Assembly: GCA_030447865.1 (NCBI GenBank)
Contig: JAUJOD010000003.1
Coordinates: 275,256-339,255 of the forward strand
Source of the DNA: Nocardioidaceae bacterium
GTDB lineage: Bacteria; Actinomycetota; Actinomycetes; Propionibacteriales; Nocardioidaceae
Reading direction: 5' to 3'
Length of the DNA stretch: 64,000 nucleotides
The notes beneath the pieces are model-generated. The model worked only from the letters and a program-made list of their open reading frames with translations. It ran no database searches and was not told where the DNA came from. This document shows positions 17,203-26,621 of the stretch, piece by piece (within the stretch, counting starts at the first letter, position 1; each line of letters opens with the position of its first letter). The translations under genes and the position numbers were made by a program.

Positions 17203-18729
17203 CGTCGGGGTGAGGCGCTCGAGCGGCTTGACGGCGGGGCCGTGGAGCACGCTGCCGTCGAGCGCGAAGCGGGACGCATGGCAGGGGCAGTCCCAGGACT
17301 TCTCGGCGTTGTTGAAGTTCACCGCACACCCCATGTGTGTGCAGCGCGCCGACACGGCATGCAGCTCACCGGACGGGTCTCGGTAGCCGGCGACCAAGGC
17401 GGCACCCACCCGGGTCACCGTCGCTTCGTCCGGCCCGAGGTCCTCCAGTTTGGAGCGGTTCAGCGTCGCTCTGGCCCGGTCGCCGCCGAAGTGAGCGGCG
17501 ACGACGGTGTTGGCGTGCACCACGGTAGGCACCGAGCGGACGTTGACCCGGTTCGGGTCGAAGAGCTCGCGCTGCGCCGGGTCGGCGATGCCGAGGACCA
17601 GGTCGTGCAGCAGGTGGGCGGCGGCGGTGCCGTTGGTCATACCCCACTGCCGGAAGCCGGTCGCCACCCACAGGTGCCGGGCAGCCGGGTGGTAGCGGCC
17701 GACGTACGGGATCTTGTCCGGAGTCGACATGTCGTGCGCCGACCAGCGGTGCGTCACCTCGCGCAGGCCGAGTATCTGGTTCGACCACTCGGCGAGCTGG
17801 GCGTAGCGGGCCTCAACGTCGACGCGCTGGCCGGTGCGGTAGGACTCACCCAACACGATGAGTCGGGTCTGGTCGGGGGCGCCGTCAGGGGTGGTGCGCA
17901 CGGAATAGTGGGTGTCGGCGTCGAGCGACATCGATGTGGGAGCACTATCGGCAGGCACCAGCCCAGACACCGCCAGCTCGCGGGTCGGCTCGAGCCGGGC
18001 GAAGAAGCCGCCGCGGTCGAAGGCTGGGTAGTGCGTCGCCACCACGACATCCTTGGCGCGGACGTCTCCCCGATCCGTGTGTATGACCGACACCCGCCGC
18101 TCCGACAGGCTCAGCGCTCGAGTGCCCTCACGCACCTGGCTACCGAGCGCCTCGATCTCGTCCGCCAGGGCCAGCAACCACTTGCGGGGGTGGAACTGGG
18201 CCTGGTTGGTGAACCGGACCGCCCCGGCGGCGGCGACCGGCAGGTCGATGTCTTCGACGTACGACGCGGGCATCCCCGCCGCTGCGGCGGCTTCGGCCTC
18301 CTGTTTCAGATTCGTGCGCTGCCGCTCCTTGGTCGAATAAACGAACGAGTCCCGCCGAGTGAACTCGCAGTCGACGCCGAGCGCCTCGGACTCCGTCGCA
18401 ATCCAGTCGATCGCGGCGAGCTGCGCGGCGCCGTACCGCGCCGCCGTGTCCGTGCTGATCCGTCGAAGATGGTCGTAGATCAGGGCGTGCTGGGCGCTCA
18501 CCTTGGCGGTGGTGTGTCCGGACACCCCCGAGGCGATCCGGCCCGCCTCGAGCACCGCGACCGACCGGCCGGAGCACGCCAGCAGGTACCCGACGGTGAG
18601 GCCGGTGATGCCGGCCCCGATCACGGCTACGTCGACCTCGCCCGGCACCGGGCGGCCGGTGCGGTCAGGGGCTCGTGCCGTGTCGATCCAGAACGACTCC
18701 GGAGTGGGCAGGTCTTTGGACTGCTTCAT
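17158..18729 (-). CDS. FAD-dependent oxidoreductase with C-terminal Rieske [2Fe-2S] domain
   Basis: This 523-residue protein has a DAO-type FAD fold with the dinucleotide motif VIGAGITGLTVGYLL near residue 37, and GHTTAKVSAQH, the hallmark of this DAO-Rieske subfamily. The C-terminal 90 residues are a Rieske cluster domain with CTHMGC and CPCHASRF (two Cys, two His). Family members are thought to oxidise an amine-like substrate and pass electrons to the Rieske centre; no substrate is known. Start ATG 18729 gives the usual N-terminus. A CsoR-like palindrome lies about 50 bp upstream, suggesting metal- or persulfide-responsive control. Confidence 0.88.
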   Translation of the reverse strand: MKQSKDLPTPESFWIDTARAPDRTGRPVPGEVDVAVIGAGITGLTVGYLLACSGRSVAVLEAGRIASGVSGHTTAKVSAQHALIYDHLRRISTDTAARYGAAQLAAIDWIATESEALGVDCEFTRRDSFVYSTKERQRTNLKQEAEAAAAAGMPASYVEDIDLPVAAAGAVRFTNQAQFHPRKWLLALADEIEALGSQVREGTRALSLSERRVSVIHTDRGDVRAKDVVVATHYPAFDRGGFFARLEPTRELAVSGLVPADSAPTSMSLDADTHYSVRTTPDGAPDQTRLIVLGESYRTGQRVDVEARYAQLAEWSNQILGLREVTHRWSAHDMSTPDKIPYVGRYHPAARHLWVATGFRQWGMTNGTAAAHLLHDLVLGIADPAQRELFDPNRVNVRSVPTVVHANTVVAAHFGGDRARATLNRSKLEDLGPDEATVTRVGAALVAGYRDPSGELHAVSARCTHMGCAVNFNNAEKSWDCPCHASRFALDGSVLHGPAVKPLERLTPTSTAEPAIDRPDSGA

Positions 18730-18777
18730 CAGGTGGTTGTTCCCGCCGAGGCCCCACCGCAAACCGTTGGCGGAACC

Positions 18778-18792
18778 TACCCCTAGGGGGTA
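18778..18792. promoter_or_regulatory. CsoR/CstR-like operator palindrome
   Basis: TACCCCTAGGGGGTA is a near-perfect palindrome of the C-tract/G-tract type bound by CsoR-family repressors (copper, or persulfide for CstR). It sits 49-63 bp upstream of the FAD/Rieske start; on the minus strand a TAGGTT -10-like box overlaps its downstream edge. No csoR gene is in the window. Confidence 0.45.
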
Positions 18793-18916
18793 TGCATCCG
18801 AACCAACACGCCAGGAGGCTCGGTGCACGCCCGCGCGCGGCTTCCGCGCCGCCAGCCGAACGGTCCGAGTCTTACGTCGCTGGGGCAGCGCACGACTCGG
18901 ACCCTTGGGGAGAGGG

Positions 18917-21778
18917 TCAGGTGAGAAAGCGGCGAAGGAGCGTGGCGAGGTGGACGGGGCGGCGTACGCCGAGGGCATCGCCGCCGAGTTGCTCGATCTG
19001 TAGCCGGCAGGAGAACCCGTCAGCGAGCACCGCAGCGTCGCCGTCGCGGCTGAGGTAAGGCAGGAACGACTGCTCGGCGCACGTCCGAGACACGTCGTAG
19101 TGGCCAGCTTCGAACCCGAAGTTGCCGGCCAGGCCGCAGCAGCCCTCCTTGACGCTGGCGACGTCGAGGCCCAGCCGTCGTAGGAGGTCGACGTCAGCTT
19201 GCGTGCCGGCGGTGGCCCGCTGGTGACAGTGGAACTGGGCGATCACCCGCTCCCCGGCCGAAGTCGTCGAGCGATGCCGACCCCTGCCGTTGCTCGGTTC
19301 GCGATGGCTGCTCCGGTCGCCTGTGAGCTCTCGGTCGACGATGACCTCGGCCAGACTGACGATGCGGCTCGCCACCCGTCGCGCGGCGTCGCTGTTGAGC
19401 AGCTTGACCGCGTCGTCGCGTAACGCCGCAGCACAACTCGGCTCGAGTACGACGATGGGGGAGCCACCCGTCGACGAGTCCAGCGCCGCGACGGTCTTCG
19501 CCATGACGGCGCGAGCCACCGTCAGCTGCCCGGTGGACAGCCAGGTGAGCCCACAGCACATGCCGACTCCCGCCGGCTCGACGTTACGGGCGAACGCGGA
19601 GAGAACGGCTATTGCATCGCCCACAACCTCGGGCGAGAAGCTGCGCGTGAACGTGTCCAGCCAGATGATCACGCGGTCGTCGCCAGCCGGCGTACGCGCA
19701 GCACTCTCGACACCGGCGCGTTGCGGCGCCGTTGCCAGCCGCGGCAGCTCGCGTCGCGGGTCGATGCCGCCGAGCCGCTTGGCGACGGAGGACAGGCCTG
19801 GTGACCCCAGCGCAGCGTTCGCGAGCCAGGGGAACCGGCGGGCCGCGGCAAGCCAGACCGGCAACCAGCCCATGCTGACGTGCGTCCGAGGCCGCAACCG
19901 GCGCCGGTAGTGGTGGTGCAGGAACTCCGCCTTGTACGTCGCCATGTCGACCGAGGTCGGGCACTCGCTGCTGCACGCCTTGCACATCAGGCAGAGGTCC
20001 AGCGCTCCCAGCGCCTCCTCCGACCGCCACCCGTCGTCGGACAACGCCCCGTCGAGCATCTCGAAGAGCACCCGCGCCCGACCGCGCGTGCTGTGCCGCT
20101 CGTCGAGGGTCGCCTGGTACGACGGGCACATCCCGCCGCCACCGGCTCGGCACGCCCCGACGCCCACGCACCTCCGGGCGGCCTTCGCGAAGTCGCCGCT
20201 GTCGTCGGCGTAGGCGAACGCCAAGCCCGATCGGTGTGGCCGGACGACCTCGAGGCGCAGGTCACGGCTGAGTGGCACCGGGTCGACGATCAGTCCTGGG
20301 TTGAACAGGTTTGCAGGATCGAAGACCGCCTTGACGGCGGCGAACGCGTCGAGGAGGTGCGGTGAATACATGCGCCGGAGCAGCTCCGACCGGTGCCGCC
20401 CGTCGCCATGCTCACCTGACAGCGAACCGCGATGGGCGATCACCAGATCAGCCGCCGCCTGCTGGAAGCGCGTGTACTCAGCGCGACCCGCCGGAGTCAG
20501 CAGGTCATGGTCGAGGCGCACGTGCACGCAGCCCTCGCCGAAGTGGCCGTAGATGCTGCCGCTGCGCCCGTGCTCGCGCAGCAGCGCCGTGAAGTCGGTG
20601 AGGTACGCCGCGAGCTGCTCCGGCGGTACGGCGGCGTCCTCCCATCCCGGCCACCGCTCCGCGCCGCCGGCGCGGGCCGCCAGACCGGTGCCCTGCTCTC
20701 GCAGCCTCCACAGTGCGCGCTGCTCGTCGAGGCCGGTGATCACGCGGGCGTCCACAGCGCCCGCCTCGGTGGCCACCAGCGCGGCATCCCGAGCCAGGTC
20801 GAGGCACTGCTCGACGGTTCCGCCCACCTCAACGAGCAGCCAGGCGTCGCCCGCCGGCAGCGCAGGTCGATGCTGTCGCGGGCCCGCCGCGGTGTCGAAG
20901 GCAGTCACCAAGTCGGCGCCCATCGCCTCAACGGTCAGGGGGCCGATGCCGGCGAGGTGCGGCGCGGCGCCAGCGGCGGCGACGATGTCGGCGAAGCCAG
21001 CGACGAGCAGTGCGCGCGCGGTGGGCAGCGGCACCAGGTCGAGCGTCGCACCGACGACCTGGCCCAACGTCCCCTCCGAGCCCACGAACGCCTTCGCCGG
21101 GTCAAAGCCACTGCCCGGCAGCATATGCTGCAGTCCGTAGCCGGAGACCTGCCGGCTGAACCTGCCCAGCTCGGCCCCTATCGGCTCCGACCACCGCTCG
21201 GCAACGGCCACCAGGGCGGAATCAAGGGGCGAGGGCAGACCGGCAGCCAACCTCGCCGTACGCCCGTCGCTCAGTACGAGGTCGACCGCAGTGACGTTGG
21301 CCGAGGTCGTGCCCCAGGCAATCGCCCGCGCGCCGCAGGCGTTCGTGCCGACCATGCCACCGATCGTGCAGGCGGAGTGCGTCGCGGGGTCTGGTCCGAA
21401 GCGCAGCCCGTACGCCGCAGCGCTCGCCTGCAGCGCGTCCAGCACCACGCCGGGCTCGACCACCGCACGCCGTACCTCGGGGTCGATGCTGCGGATGCGG
21501 TTGAGGTAGCGGCTGTAATCGACCACGACGCCGGTGCCGATCGCGTTGCCCGCCAGGTTGGTCCCGGCGCCACGGGAGGTGACCGGCACACCCTCGTCGC
21601 GACACGTCGCCACCAGCACAGCGACGTCGTCGGCGGACCGCGGGAACGCCACACAGGCCGGCACCAGCCGATGGTTCGAGGCGTCCGTCGAGTAGGCAGC
21701 CAGCGTGGCGCCGTCAGCCGCGACGTCGCCGTCGATGCGCTCCGACAGCGCGCGGACGAAGGAGGAGTCGGCAGTCAT
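18917..21778 (-). CDS. FAD-linked oxidase/Fe-S (GlcD-GlpC fusion) dehydrogenase
   Basis: This 953-residue fusion joins a VAO-type FAD domain (GlcD-like; SRGAGTNLAGNAIG near residue 70, SEGTLGQVVGATLDLV, GHFGEGCVHVRLDHD) to a GlpC-like Fe-S half. The Fe-S half has Cys runs CVGVGACRAGGGGMCP and CLMCKACSSECPTSVD, then two CCG domains (GMCCGL and GCCGLAGNFG). This layout is that of YdiJ-type D-2-hydroxyacid dehydrogenases (D-lactate or D-2-hydroxyglutarate), which feed electrons to the respiratory chain. The substrate is not fixed by sequence. It is probably peripheral to the membrane. A TACAGT box lies about 29 nt before the start. Confidence 0.9.
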   Translation of the reverse strand: MTADSSFVRALSERIDGDVAADGATLAAYSTDASNHRLVPACVAFPRSADDVAVLVATCRDEGVPVTSRGAGTNLAGNAIGTGVVVDYSRYLNRIRSIDPEVRRAVVEPGVVLDALQASAAAYGLRFGPDPATHSACTIGGMVGTNACGARAIAWGTTSANVTAVDLVLSDGRTARLAAGLPSPLDSALVAVAERWSEPIGAELGRFSRQVSGYGLQHMLPGSGFDPAKAFVGSEGTLGQVVGATLDLVPLPTARALLVAGFADIVAAAGAAPHLAGIGPLTVEAMGADLVTAFDTAAGPRQHRPALPAGDAWLLVEVGGTVEQCLDLARDAALVATEAGAVDARVITGLDEQRALWRLREQGTGLAARAGGAERWPGWEDAAVPPEQLAAYLTDFTALLREHGRSGSIYGHFGEGCVHVRLDHDLLTPAGRAEYTRFQQAAADLVIAHRGSLSGEHGDGRHRSELLRRMYSPHLLDAFAAVKAVFDPANLFNPGLIVDPVPLSRDLRLEVVRPHRSGLAFAYADDSGDFAKAARRCVGVGACRAGGGGMCPSYQATLDERHSTRGRARVLFEMLDGALSDDGWRSEEALGALDLCLMCKACSSECPTSVDMATYKAEFLHHHYRRRLRPRTHVSMGWLPVWLAAARRFPWLANAALGSPGLSSVAKRLGGIDPRRELPRLATAPQRAGVESAARTPAGDDRVIIWLDTFTRSFSPEVVGDAIAVLSAFARNVEPAGVGMCCGLTWLSTGQLTVARAVMAKTVAALDSSTGGSPIVVLEPSCAAALRDDAVKLLNSDAARRVASRIVSLAEVIVDRELTGDRSSHREPSNGRGRHRSTTSAGERVIAQFHCHQRATAGTQADVDLLRRLGLDVASVKEGCCGLAGNFGFEAGHYDVSRTCAEQSFLPYLSRDGDAAVLADGFSCRLQIEQLGGDALGVRRPVHLATLLRRFLT

Positions 21779-21862
21779 TGGTGGCCCGGCTCAGCGGTCA
21801 CGGCCCGACTGTAGTGGCCCGCCGCCGCTGGAACACTGGCTGCGTGCACCCCGCGCTGTGGA

Positions 21863-22702
21863 TTGTCGCCATTGTCCGGTCGTCACCGCGCGGTGGTGAC
21901 TCTCACCGTCCTGGTCGTGCGCCCACTGTGGGTGTTCCCGGCGACGTATCTGCCCCGCCGCATTCCGTCAGTCGCGCAGAACGATCCCAACCCGCGCTGG
22001 ATGCACCCCGCGGCGATCTCCTGGGCTGGCATGCGGGGCGTAGTCACCCTGGCGGCTGCGTTCGTGCTGCCACCGGAGACGCCGCATCGCGAGGTGCTCA
22101 TCCTCATCGCCATGGTCGTCGATGCCGCGACCCTGCTGGTGCAGGGGTCGACCTTGCCGCTGGTGCTCCGGCGGTTGGGACTCGGCGGCCCCGACCCGGC
22201 TGAGGATGCGCTGCAGGCGGCGACCGTGCACCAGCGCTCAACCGCGGCTGGACTGGCTCGACTCGACGAGATCGTCACCGCGTAGGCCTCGCTGGGAGTC
22301 TCCGCGGACGACCAGGGGCTGGTGCACGACGACGTACTGCGCAACATCTTCAGCGACATCCACATCGAGGAGACAGTCTTGGATTTTCGGCGCACGCTCA
22401 GCCGGGACGGCAGGGCAGAAGCCGTGCTGGCGCCCGACGAGCACACCGGCTGCGATCACCTGCAGGACTCCACCGACGCTCCTTCGCCCCGGCCCCCGGA
22501 CGGTTGTGCGGAATGCCTGAGCGAAGGCCGCCGGTGGGTGCATCTGCGCCGGTGCATGACGTGCGGCCACGTCGGGTGCTGTGACTCCTCACCCGGCCGG
22601 CACGCGAGCGGTCATTACGGCACGACCGACCACCCGGTCATCCGCAGCTACGAGGCCAACGAGTCCTGGCGGTGGTGCTTCGTCGACGAGCAAGTCGGCT
22701 GA
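21863..22702 (+). pseudogene. Na+/H+ antiporter C-terminus with UBP zinc finger, broken
   Basis: One reading frame, interrupted by a single TAG at 22283-22285, encodes first the last two membrane segments of a CPA1 Na+/H+ antiporter (PLWVFPATYLPRR, SWAGMRGVVTLAAAFVLP, VQGSTLPLVLRRLGL) and then a UBP-type zinc finger (CAECLSEGRRW, LRRCMTCGHVGCCD, HPVIRSYE). Fusions of these two occur in Actinobacteria. The N-terminal roughly 350 residues of the antiporter are absent, so the transporter is dead. The zinc-finger half, starting near GTG 22322, keeps every zinc ligand and could still be made as a separate small protein. Confidence 0.7.
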
Positions 22703-22819
22703 AAGCTTAGGCAGCGAGACAACCAGTTCCCCAGCCGACGCGTCACTTTTTGCCTTCTGTCTCGTTATGATGTAGTCGGTGCCATGCACCGCGCCTATTC
22801 CGCATCCCCTGGAGGTCTG

Positions 22820-24247
22820 ATGACCCGGTTGACCCGTCGTGCTGCCGCCCGCGCCCTCGTGGCCGGTGCAGGCGCCGCCACCATGGCCCTCGCTACCGCG
22901 CTGCCGGTTACCGCTCACGACGAGGACCGCCATCCAAAGGATGCGGCCGGTCACCAGGCCACACTGACGGCAGCGCCGATTGTGGCCAGCGACAATATGG
23001 AGCTGCTCGGAACGTTCCCCGAGCTCGAAGGGATCTCGGGCGACTACGCGCGCTCGACGAAGCACTTCTACCTGTCGACGCTCAACGGCATCACGGTTCT
23101 CGACATCAGCACCCCCGGGCAGCCCGTCGTCACGGGCAAGTACCTCAACAACCACTTCGAGAACGAAGCCATGAACTACGGCGAGCGGCGTGACAGAGAT
23201 GGCAAGGTCACCGACCAGTTCGTGATGATCGGCGTCGACCTGCAGTCGGTCGACCCGACCGACCCGCAGCACACCAACCTCGGGGACGGCCAGGAGCTGA
23301 TCATCGTCGACGTGGAAGACCCCAACAACCCGCACAAGCGGGCGCGGATCCCCGTCACGACAAGCACGCACACGGTCTCCTGCGTGCGCGAGATCCAGTG
23401 CCGCTACGCCTACACGGCCGGCAACGCAAGCGGGTTCTCGATCATCGACCTCACCGACCTCGACAATCCCAAGGAGCTCGACTCCGATCCCACCACGGAC
23501 AAGATCGACCCGTTCGAGTCGCCGGCCGCTGGGCCGAACGCAGAGTTCACCCGCGGCGCCGGACACAAGTGGAACTTCGACCGCGGCGCCCGAGGATTCC
23601 ACACCGGCTCGGGCGGCACCGCAGCCTTCGATGTGAGCAAACCACGCAACCCTCAACTGCTCACCACGACTGGCGCGATCGGACGCGGTGAGGTCGACCG
23701 CTACAAGGGCTGGAACAACTTCATCCACCACAACGCGTGGCACCCGAACCACTCCGCGTTCCGGCCCAACGCCCCTGCGAGCGTCGAGAACGGGAACGTG
23801 CTGCTGATCACTGAGGAGGACTACTTGGAGACGGATTGCTCCCGGGCCGGCTCCTTCCAGACCTGGAAGGTCGACGGCTTCGGGCGTCCGAGCGCCATCG
23901 ACCCCCTCGACAAGGTGGAGCTGGCAGACCTGGGTGGGCCCACTGAGTTCGTGCCACCCGAAGCCGCGTTCTGCTCGGCGCACTGGTTCGACTACCACCA
24001 GTCCGGCATTACTGCGGTCGCCTACTACGGTGGTGGTGTCCGGCTGGTTGACGTACGTGACCCCCGGAACATCAAGAGTTACGGCTACGCCGTGGGTGGT
24101 GAGACCTGGGATGCGTACTGGCTGCCGCAGCGGCGTACTAACGACACCGCGAAACTGCCGCGCACGAACATCCTCTACCAGGTCGACCTGGTCACTGGGC
24201 TCACCGTCTACCGGGTGAACCTTCCGGGCGCCGCCACAACCAACTAG
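22820..24247 (+). CDS. Secreted LVIVD-repeat beta-propeller protein
   Basis: This 475-residue protein has a twin-arginine-like N-terminus (TRRAAARALVAGAG) and a signal peptide ending near ALPVTAHD, so it is exported. The body has LVIVD-type repeats (ITVLDISTPGQPVVTG, LIIVDVEDPNNPHK, FSIIDLTDLDNPKE, VRLVDVRDPRNIKSYG), which form a beta-propeller. GGAGG lies 4 nt before ATG 22820, which I prefer to an ATG 12 codons upstream. Function is unknown; relatives are cell-surface or periplasmic. A strong terminator hairpin follows the stop. Confidence 0.82.
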   Translation: MTRLTRRAAARALVAGAGAATMALATALPVTAHDEDRHPKDAAGHQATLTAAPIVASDNMELLGTFPELEGISGDYARSTKHFYLSTLNGITVLDISTPGQPVVTGKYLNNHFENEAMNYGERRDRDGKVTDQFVMIGVDLQSVDPTDPQHTNLGDGQELIIVDVEDPNNPHKRARIPVTTSTHTVSCVREIQCRYAYTAGNASGFSIIDLTDLDNPKELDSDPTTDKIDPFESPAAGPNAEFTRGAGHKWNFDRGARGFHTGSGGTAAFDVSKPRNPQLLTTTGAIGRGEVDRYKGWNNFIHHNAWHPNHSAFRPNAPASVENGNVLLITEEDYLETDCSRAGSFQTWKVDGFGRPSAIDPLDKVELADLGGPTEFVPPEAAFCSAHWFDYHQSGITAVAYYGGGVRLVDVRDPRNIKSYGYAVGGETWDAYWLPQRRTNDTAKLPRTNILYQVDLVTGLTVYRVNLPGAATTN

Positions 24248-24272
24248 GCGCTCAACTCCGCAAAAGCAATGA

Positions 24273-24306
24273 CTCAGCCGCTCGACGAAATAGTCGGGCG
24301 GCTGAG
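24273..24306 (+). terminator. Rho-independent terminator after the LVIVD gene
   Basis: A 14-bp stem (CTCAGCCGC-T-CGAC pairing with GTCG-G-GCGGCTGAG, one G-T wobble) closes a 6-nt loop; TTTT follows at 24317. It also separates the gene from the ECF-type promoter just downstream. Confidence 0.75.
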
Positions 24307-24327
24307 CCATTTGTGGTTTTATGTCAT

Positions 24328-24355
24328 CGAACGTCGGCGGCTCCGCAGACGTATA
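24328..24355 (+). promoter_or_regulatory. ECF-type promoter of RTX copy 1
   Basis: CGAACG, 16 nt, CGTATA. It matches the other three promoters of the cluster except for the first base, and lies 52 nt before the ATG of the broken RTX gene. Confidence 0.65.
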
Positions 24356-24421
24356 TAACCTCGTAGCGACTCTGCGCCGGGGAGTCCGCGAGGAAAGAGA
24401 AAAAAGAATGCGAAAAGACTG

Positions 24422-25508
24422 CTAGTGGGCCGTTTCTGAAGTTGTCTGACGGTTTGCTTTCTTGAGGATTTCGTCGGCGGTCTTGGTCCAGACGAAGGGG
24501 TGGCAGCGGTCGTTCCAGCCGTCGATGAAGGCACGGATCTTGGTGTTGAGGTCCCTGACCGACCCGAACGTGCCGCGGTGGATAGCTTGCCTCTCGATGA
24601 TGCCGAACCAGACCTCGACCAGGTTCAGCCAGGACCCAGAGGTGGGAGTGAAGTGCACCTGGATTCTGGGGTTAGCGGCTAGCCAGTCCCGGACCTCGAC
24701 CCGCTTGTGGGCTGCGTAGTTGTCCATCACCAGATGCAGCTCGGTTCCAGAGCCGTCGTCGGGGTAGGCCCGGGCGACCTGCTTGAGGAACGCCAGGAAC
24801 TCCCTGATGCCGGTGCCGCGGCTTGCAGGCAGCGGTGATGTTGCCGGTGGCGACTTCCAGCGCGGCGAACAGCGTGCTGGTGCCGTGCCGCACGTAGTCG
24901 TGGGTCCTTCGTTCGGGGAACCCGGGCTGCATCGGCAGCATCTTCTGGGTCCGGTCCAGCGCCTGGATCTGGGACTTCTCATCCACACACAGCACGATCG
25001 CGTTCTCCGGCGGCGCCAGGTACAACCCGACCACGTCGGTGACCTTCGCGACCAGCTCGGGGTCGGTGGAGAACTTGAACGTCTCGGCCCGCCAGGGCTG
25101 CACCCCGTAGTCCCGCCAGGCCCGAGCGACCGTGGCGTTGCCGATCCCAAGCCGAGACGCCATCAAACGAGACGACCAGTGTGTGACCCCGAGCTTCTTC
25201 GGCGGCGGCTTCAACGTCTCAGCCACGATCTTGGCGTGATCGATGTGCCGCGGCCGACCCGATCGCGGCTCATCCTCCAGACCCTGCAGCCCGCTGCGCT
25301 CGTACCGCTTCCGCCAATCGATCACCGTTGGCCGAGACAACCCAGTCCGGTCCGCGATCCTCGTGTTGGACTCGCCCTCGGCCGCCAGCAACACGATCCG
25401 AGCTCGCTGCGCCAGCCCAGCCCGCCCCGCCGTACTCCGCATCATCGAAGACAACCGCTCACGATCGCCATCCCGCAACGCCAACGCTTCCGCAGCCCGG
25501 TTCGCCAT
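24422..25508 (-). pseudogene. IS630 transposase with a +1 frameshift
   Basis: The N-terminal half has a helix-turn-helix (NTRIADRTGLSRPTVIDWRKR) and a second winged helix; the catalytic domain has VDEKSQIQALD (first Asp), LVMDNYAAHK (second Asp) and WLNLVEVWFGIIER (Glu). An extra G in a GGG run at 24802-24804 shifts the frame between TAACKPRHRHQ and EFLAFLKQV; without it the protein would be about 360 residues. Either the copy is inactive or it needs ribosomal frameshifting. The stop TAG is built from the target-site TA plus the flanking G, outside the element. Confidence 0.8.
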
Positions 25509-25557
25509 ACCCCATTCTGACCCACCCAACCGTAAACTAACTAATGACACGCTCCAC
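24425..25557. mobile_element. IS630-family insertion sequence, 1133 bp
   Basis: The ends are imperfect inverted repeats of 28 bp (18 matches), starting GTGG and finishing with ACGG on both arms. A TA dinucleotide flanks each side (24423-24424 and 25558-25559), the target duplication expected for IS630/Tc1 elements. It carries one transposase gene with a frameshift and interrupts an RTX-type gene. The flanks rejoin cleanly when one TA is removed, which defines the borders. Confidence 0.88.
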
Positions 25558-25993
25558 TAGTGACGCTGGCCGCGGCCGCTCTCGGAACGGCGCTGATGCA
25601 AGCGCCACTCGCACCGCGGGAGCCGCACCGGCACCGACCTGCTTCGGTGAGGTGGCGACGTTCTTCAGTCCGAGCATCAAGGGCTCTGCAACCACTGAGT
25701 GGGGCACCAGCGGAGACGACGTTATCGTGACCGGCGCAGGGTCAGACATCGTCTACGGACACGGTGGCAGAGACGTCATCTGCACCAGGGCGGCGTTGAC
25801 GTCATCCATGGTGGTAAAGGCGACGACCAGCTGCGCGGTGGCCGAGCCGCCGACCAAGTGGACGGCGGAAAGGGCCTAGACCGGGCCAACGGCGGGAATG
25901 GCACCAAAGACGTTTGTGCAGCCGAGCGCGAGAGGCGCTGCGAGCGCAACTTCAGCTAACAATCAGGCGCCGTCCCGCGATAGACGCGATGAG

Positions 25994-26016
25994 ACCCCTG
26001 GAAAAGCGCCGGGGGT
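25994..26016 (+). terminator. Hairpin after RTX copy 1
   Basis: ACCCCTGG and CCGGGGGT form an 8-bp stem (one wobble) with a 7-nt loop, at the position equivalent to the stronger terminator after copy 2. Only a weak T-tract follows. Confidence 0.45.
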
Positions 26017-26090
26017 GTTCGCTTGATCCATGCCGGCCCCGGCCGCGCGCTCCCGCCTTTTAGGGTCTCGACTCTTCTGCTATTTCTTGG

Positions 26091-26118
26091 TGAACGTCGG
26101 CACCTCCGTAGACGTATA
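26091..26118 (+). promoter_or_regulatory. ECF-type promoter of RTX copy 2
   Basis: TGAACG, 16 nt, CGTATA, 52 nt before ATG 26171. Box sequences and spacing equal those before the sigma gene and the gene at 28117. Confidence 0.7.
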
Positions 26119-26170
26119 CAACCTCGTGAGAACCCCGAGCGTCGGGGGTCGTTGAGGAAAAGGAACCGAC

Positions 26171-26590
26171 ATGACAAAAAGACTGCTAGTCGCGCTGGGC
26201 GCGACCGCTCTCGGGACGGCCTTGATGCAAGCGCCACTTGCATCCGCAGGAGCCGCACCCATGCCAACCTGCTCCGGTCAGGTGGCGACGATCTTCATCC
26301 CGAGCACCGCGAGCTCTGCGACCGCTGTGCAGGGCACCAGCGGAGACGACGTGATTGTGACCGGCGCAGGGTCGGACCACGTGGAAGGACGGGGTGGCAG
26401 CGACGTCATCTGCACCCGAGGCGGCATTGACGTTATTCGGGGTGGTCGCGGTGACGACCAGCTGCGCGGTGGCCGCGCCACCGACCGGTTGGACGGCGGA
26501 AAGGGCCTGGACCGGGCCAACGGTGGGAAGGGCACCAAAGACGTCTGTGCAGCCGAGCGGGAGAGGCGCTGCGAGCGCAACTTCAGCTAA
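26171..26590 (+). CDS. Small secreted RTX-type calcium-binding repeat protein
   Basis: This 139-residue protein has a signal peptide (KRLLVALGATALGTALM, cleavage near ASAGA) and four to five RTX-like nonapeptides (TSGDDVIVTG, GRGGSDVIC, GGIDVIRGGRGDDQLRGG, DRLDGGKGLDRANGG), which form a calcium-bound beta-roll. Four Cys, two near the N-terminus and mid-protein and two in the DVCAAERERRC tail, could make disulfides outside the cell. It is far smaller than RTX toxins and has no enzymatic domain. It is expressed from a TGAACG/CGTATA promoter that it shares with the sigma operon. Function is unknown. A near-copy upstream is dead. Confidence 0.8.
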   Translation: MTKRLLVALGATALGTALMQAPLASAGAAPMPTCSGQVATIFIPSTASSATAVQGTSGDDVIVTGAGSDHVEGRGGSDVICTRGGIDVIRGGRGDDQLRGGRATDRLDGGKGLDRANGGKGTKDVCAAERERRCERNFS

Positions 26591-26621
26591 CAATCAGGCA
26601 CCGTCCTCTTGCACGCTAGCG

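Larger units (their letters stand above)
24408..25959 (+). pseudogene. RTX-type secreted protein copy 1, frameshifted and split by IS630
   Basis: The sequence on both sides of the IS element, once joined, aligns from promoter to terminator with the intact gene at 26171-26590. The IS sits after the sixth codon region (AAAAGACTGCTA). Compared with copy 2, single bases are lost near the start (CGAAAAG versus ACAAAAAG), near the signal-peptide end (CTCGCACCG versus CTTGCATCCG) and before GGCGTTGAC, so the frame is broken three times independently of the insertion. The C-terminal half still spells DVIHGGKGDDQLRGG-type repeats and DVCAAERERRCERN. It is dead. Confidence 0.85.
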
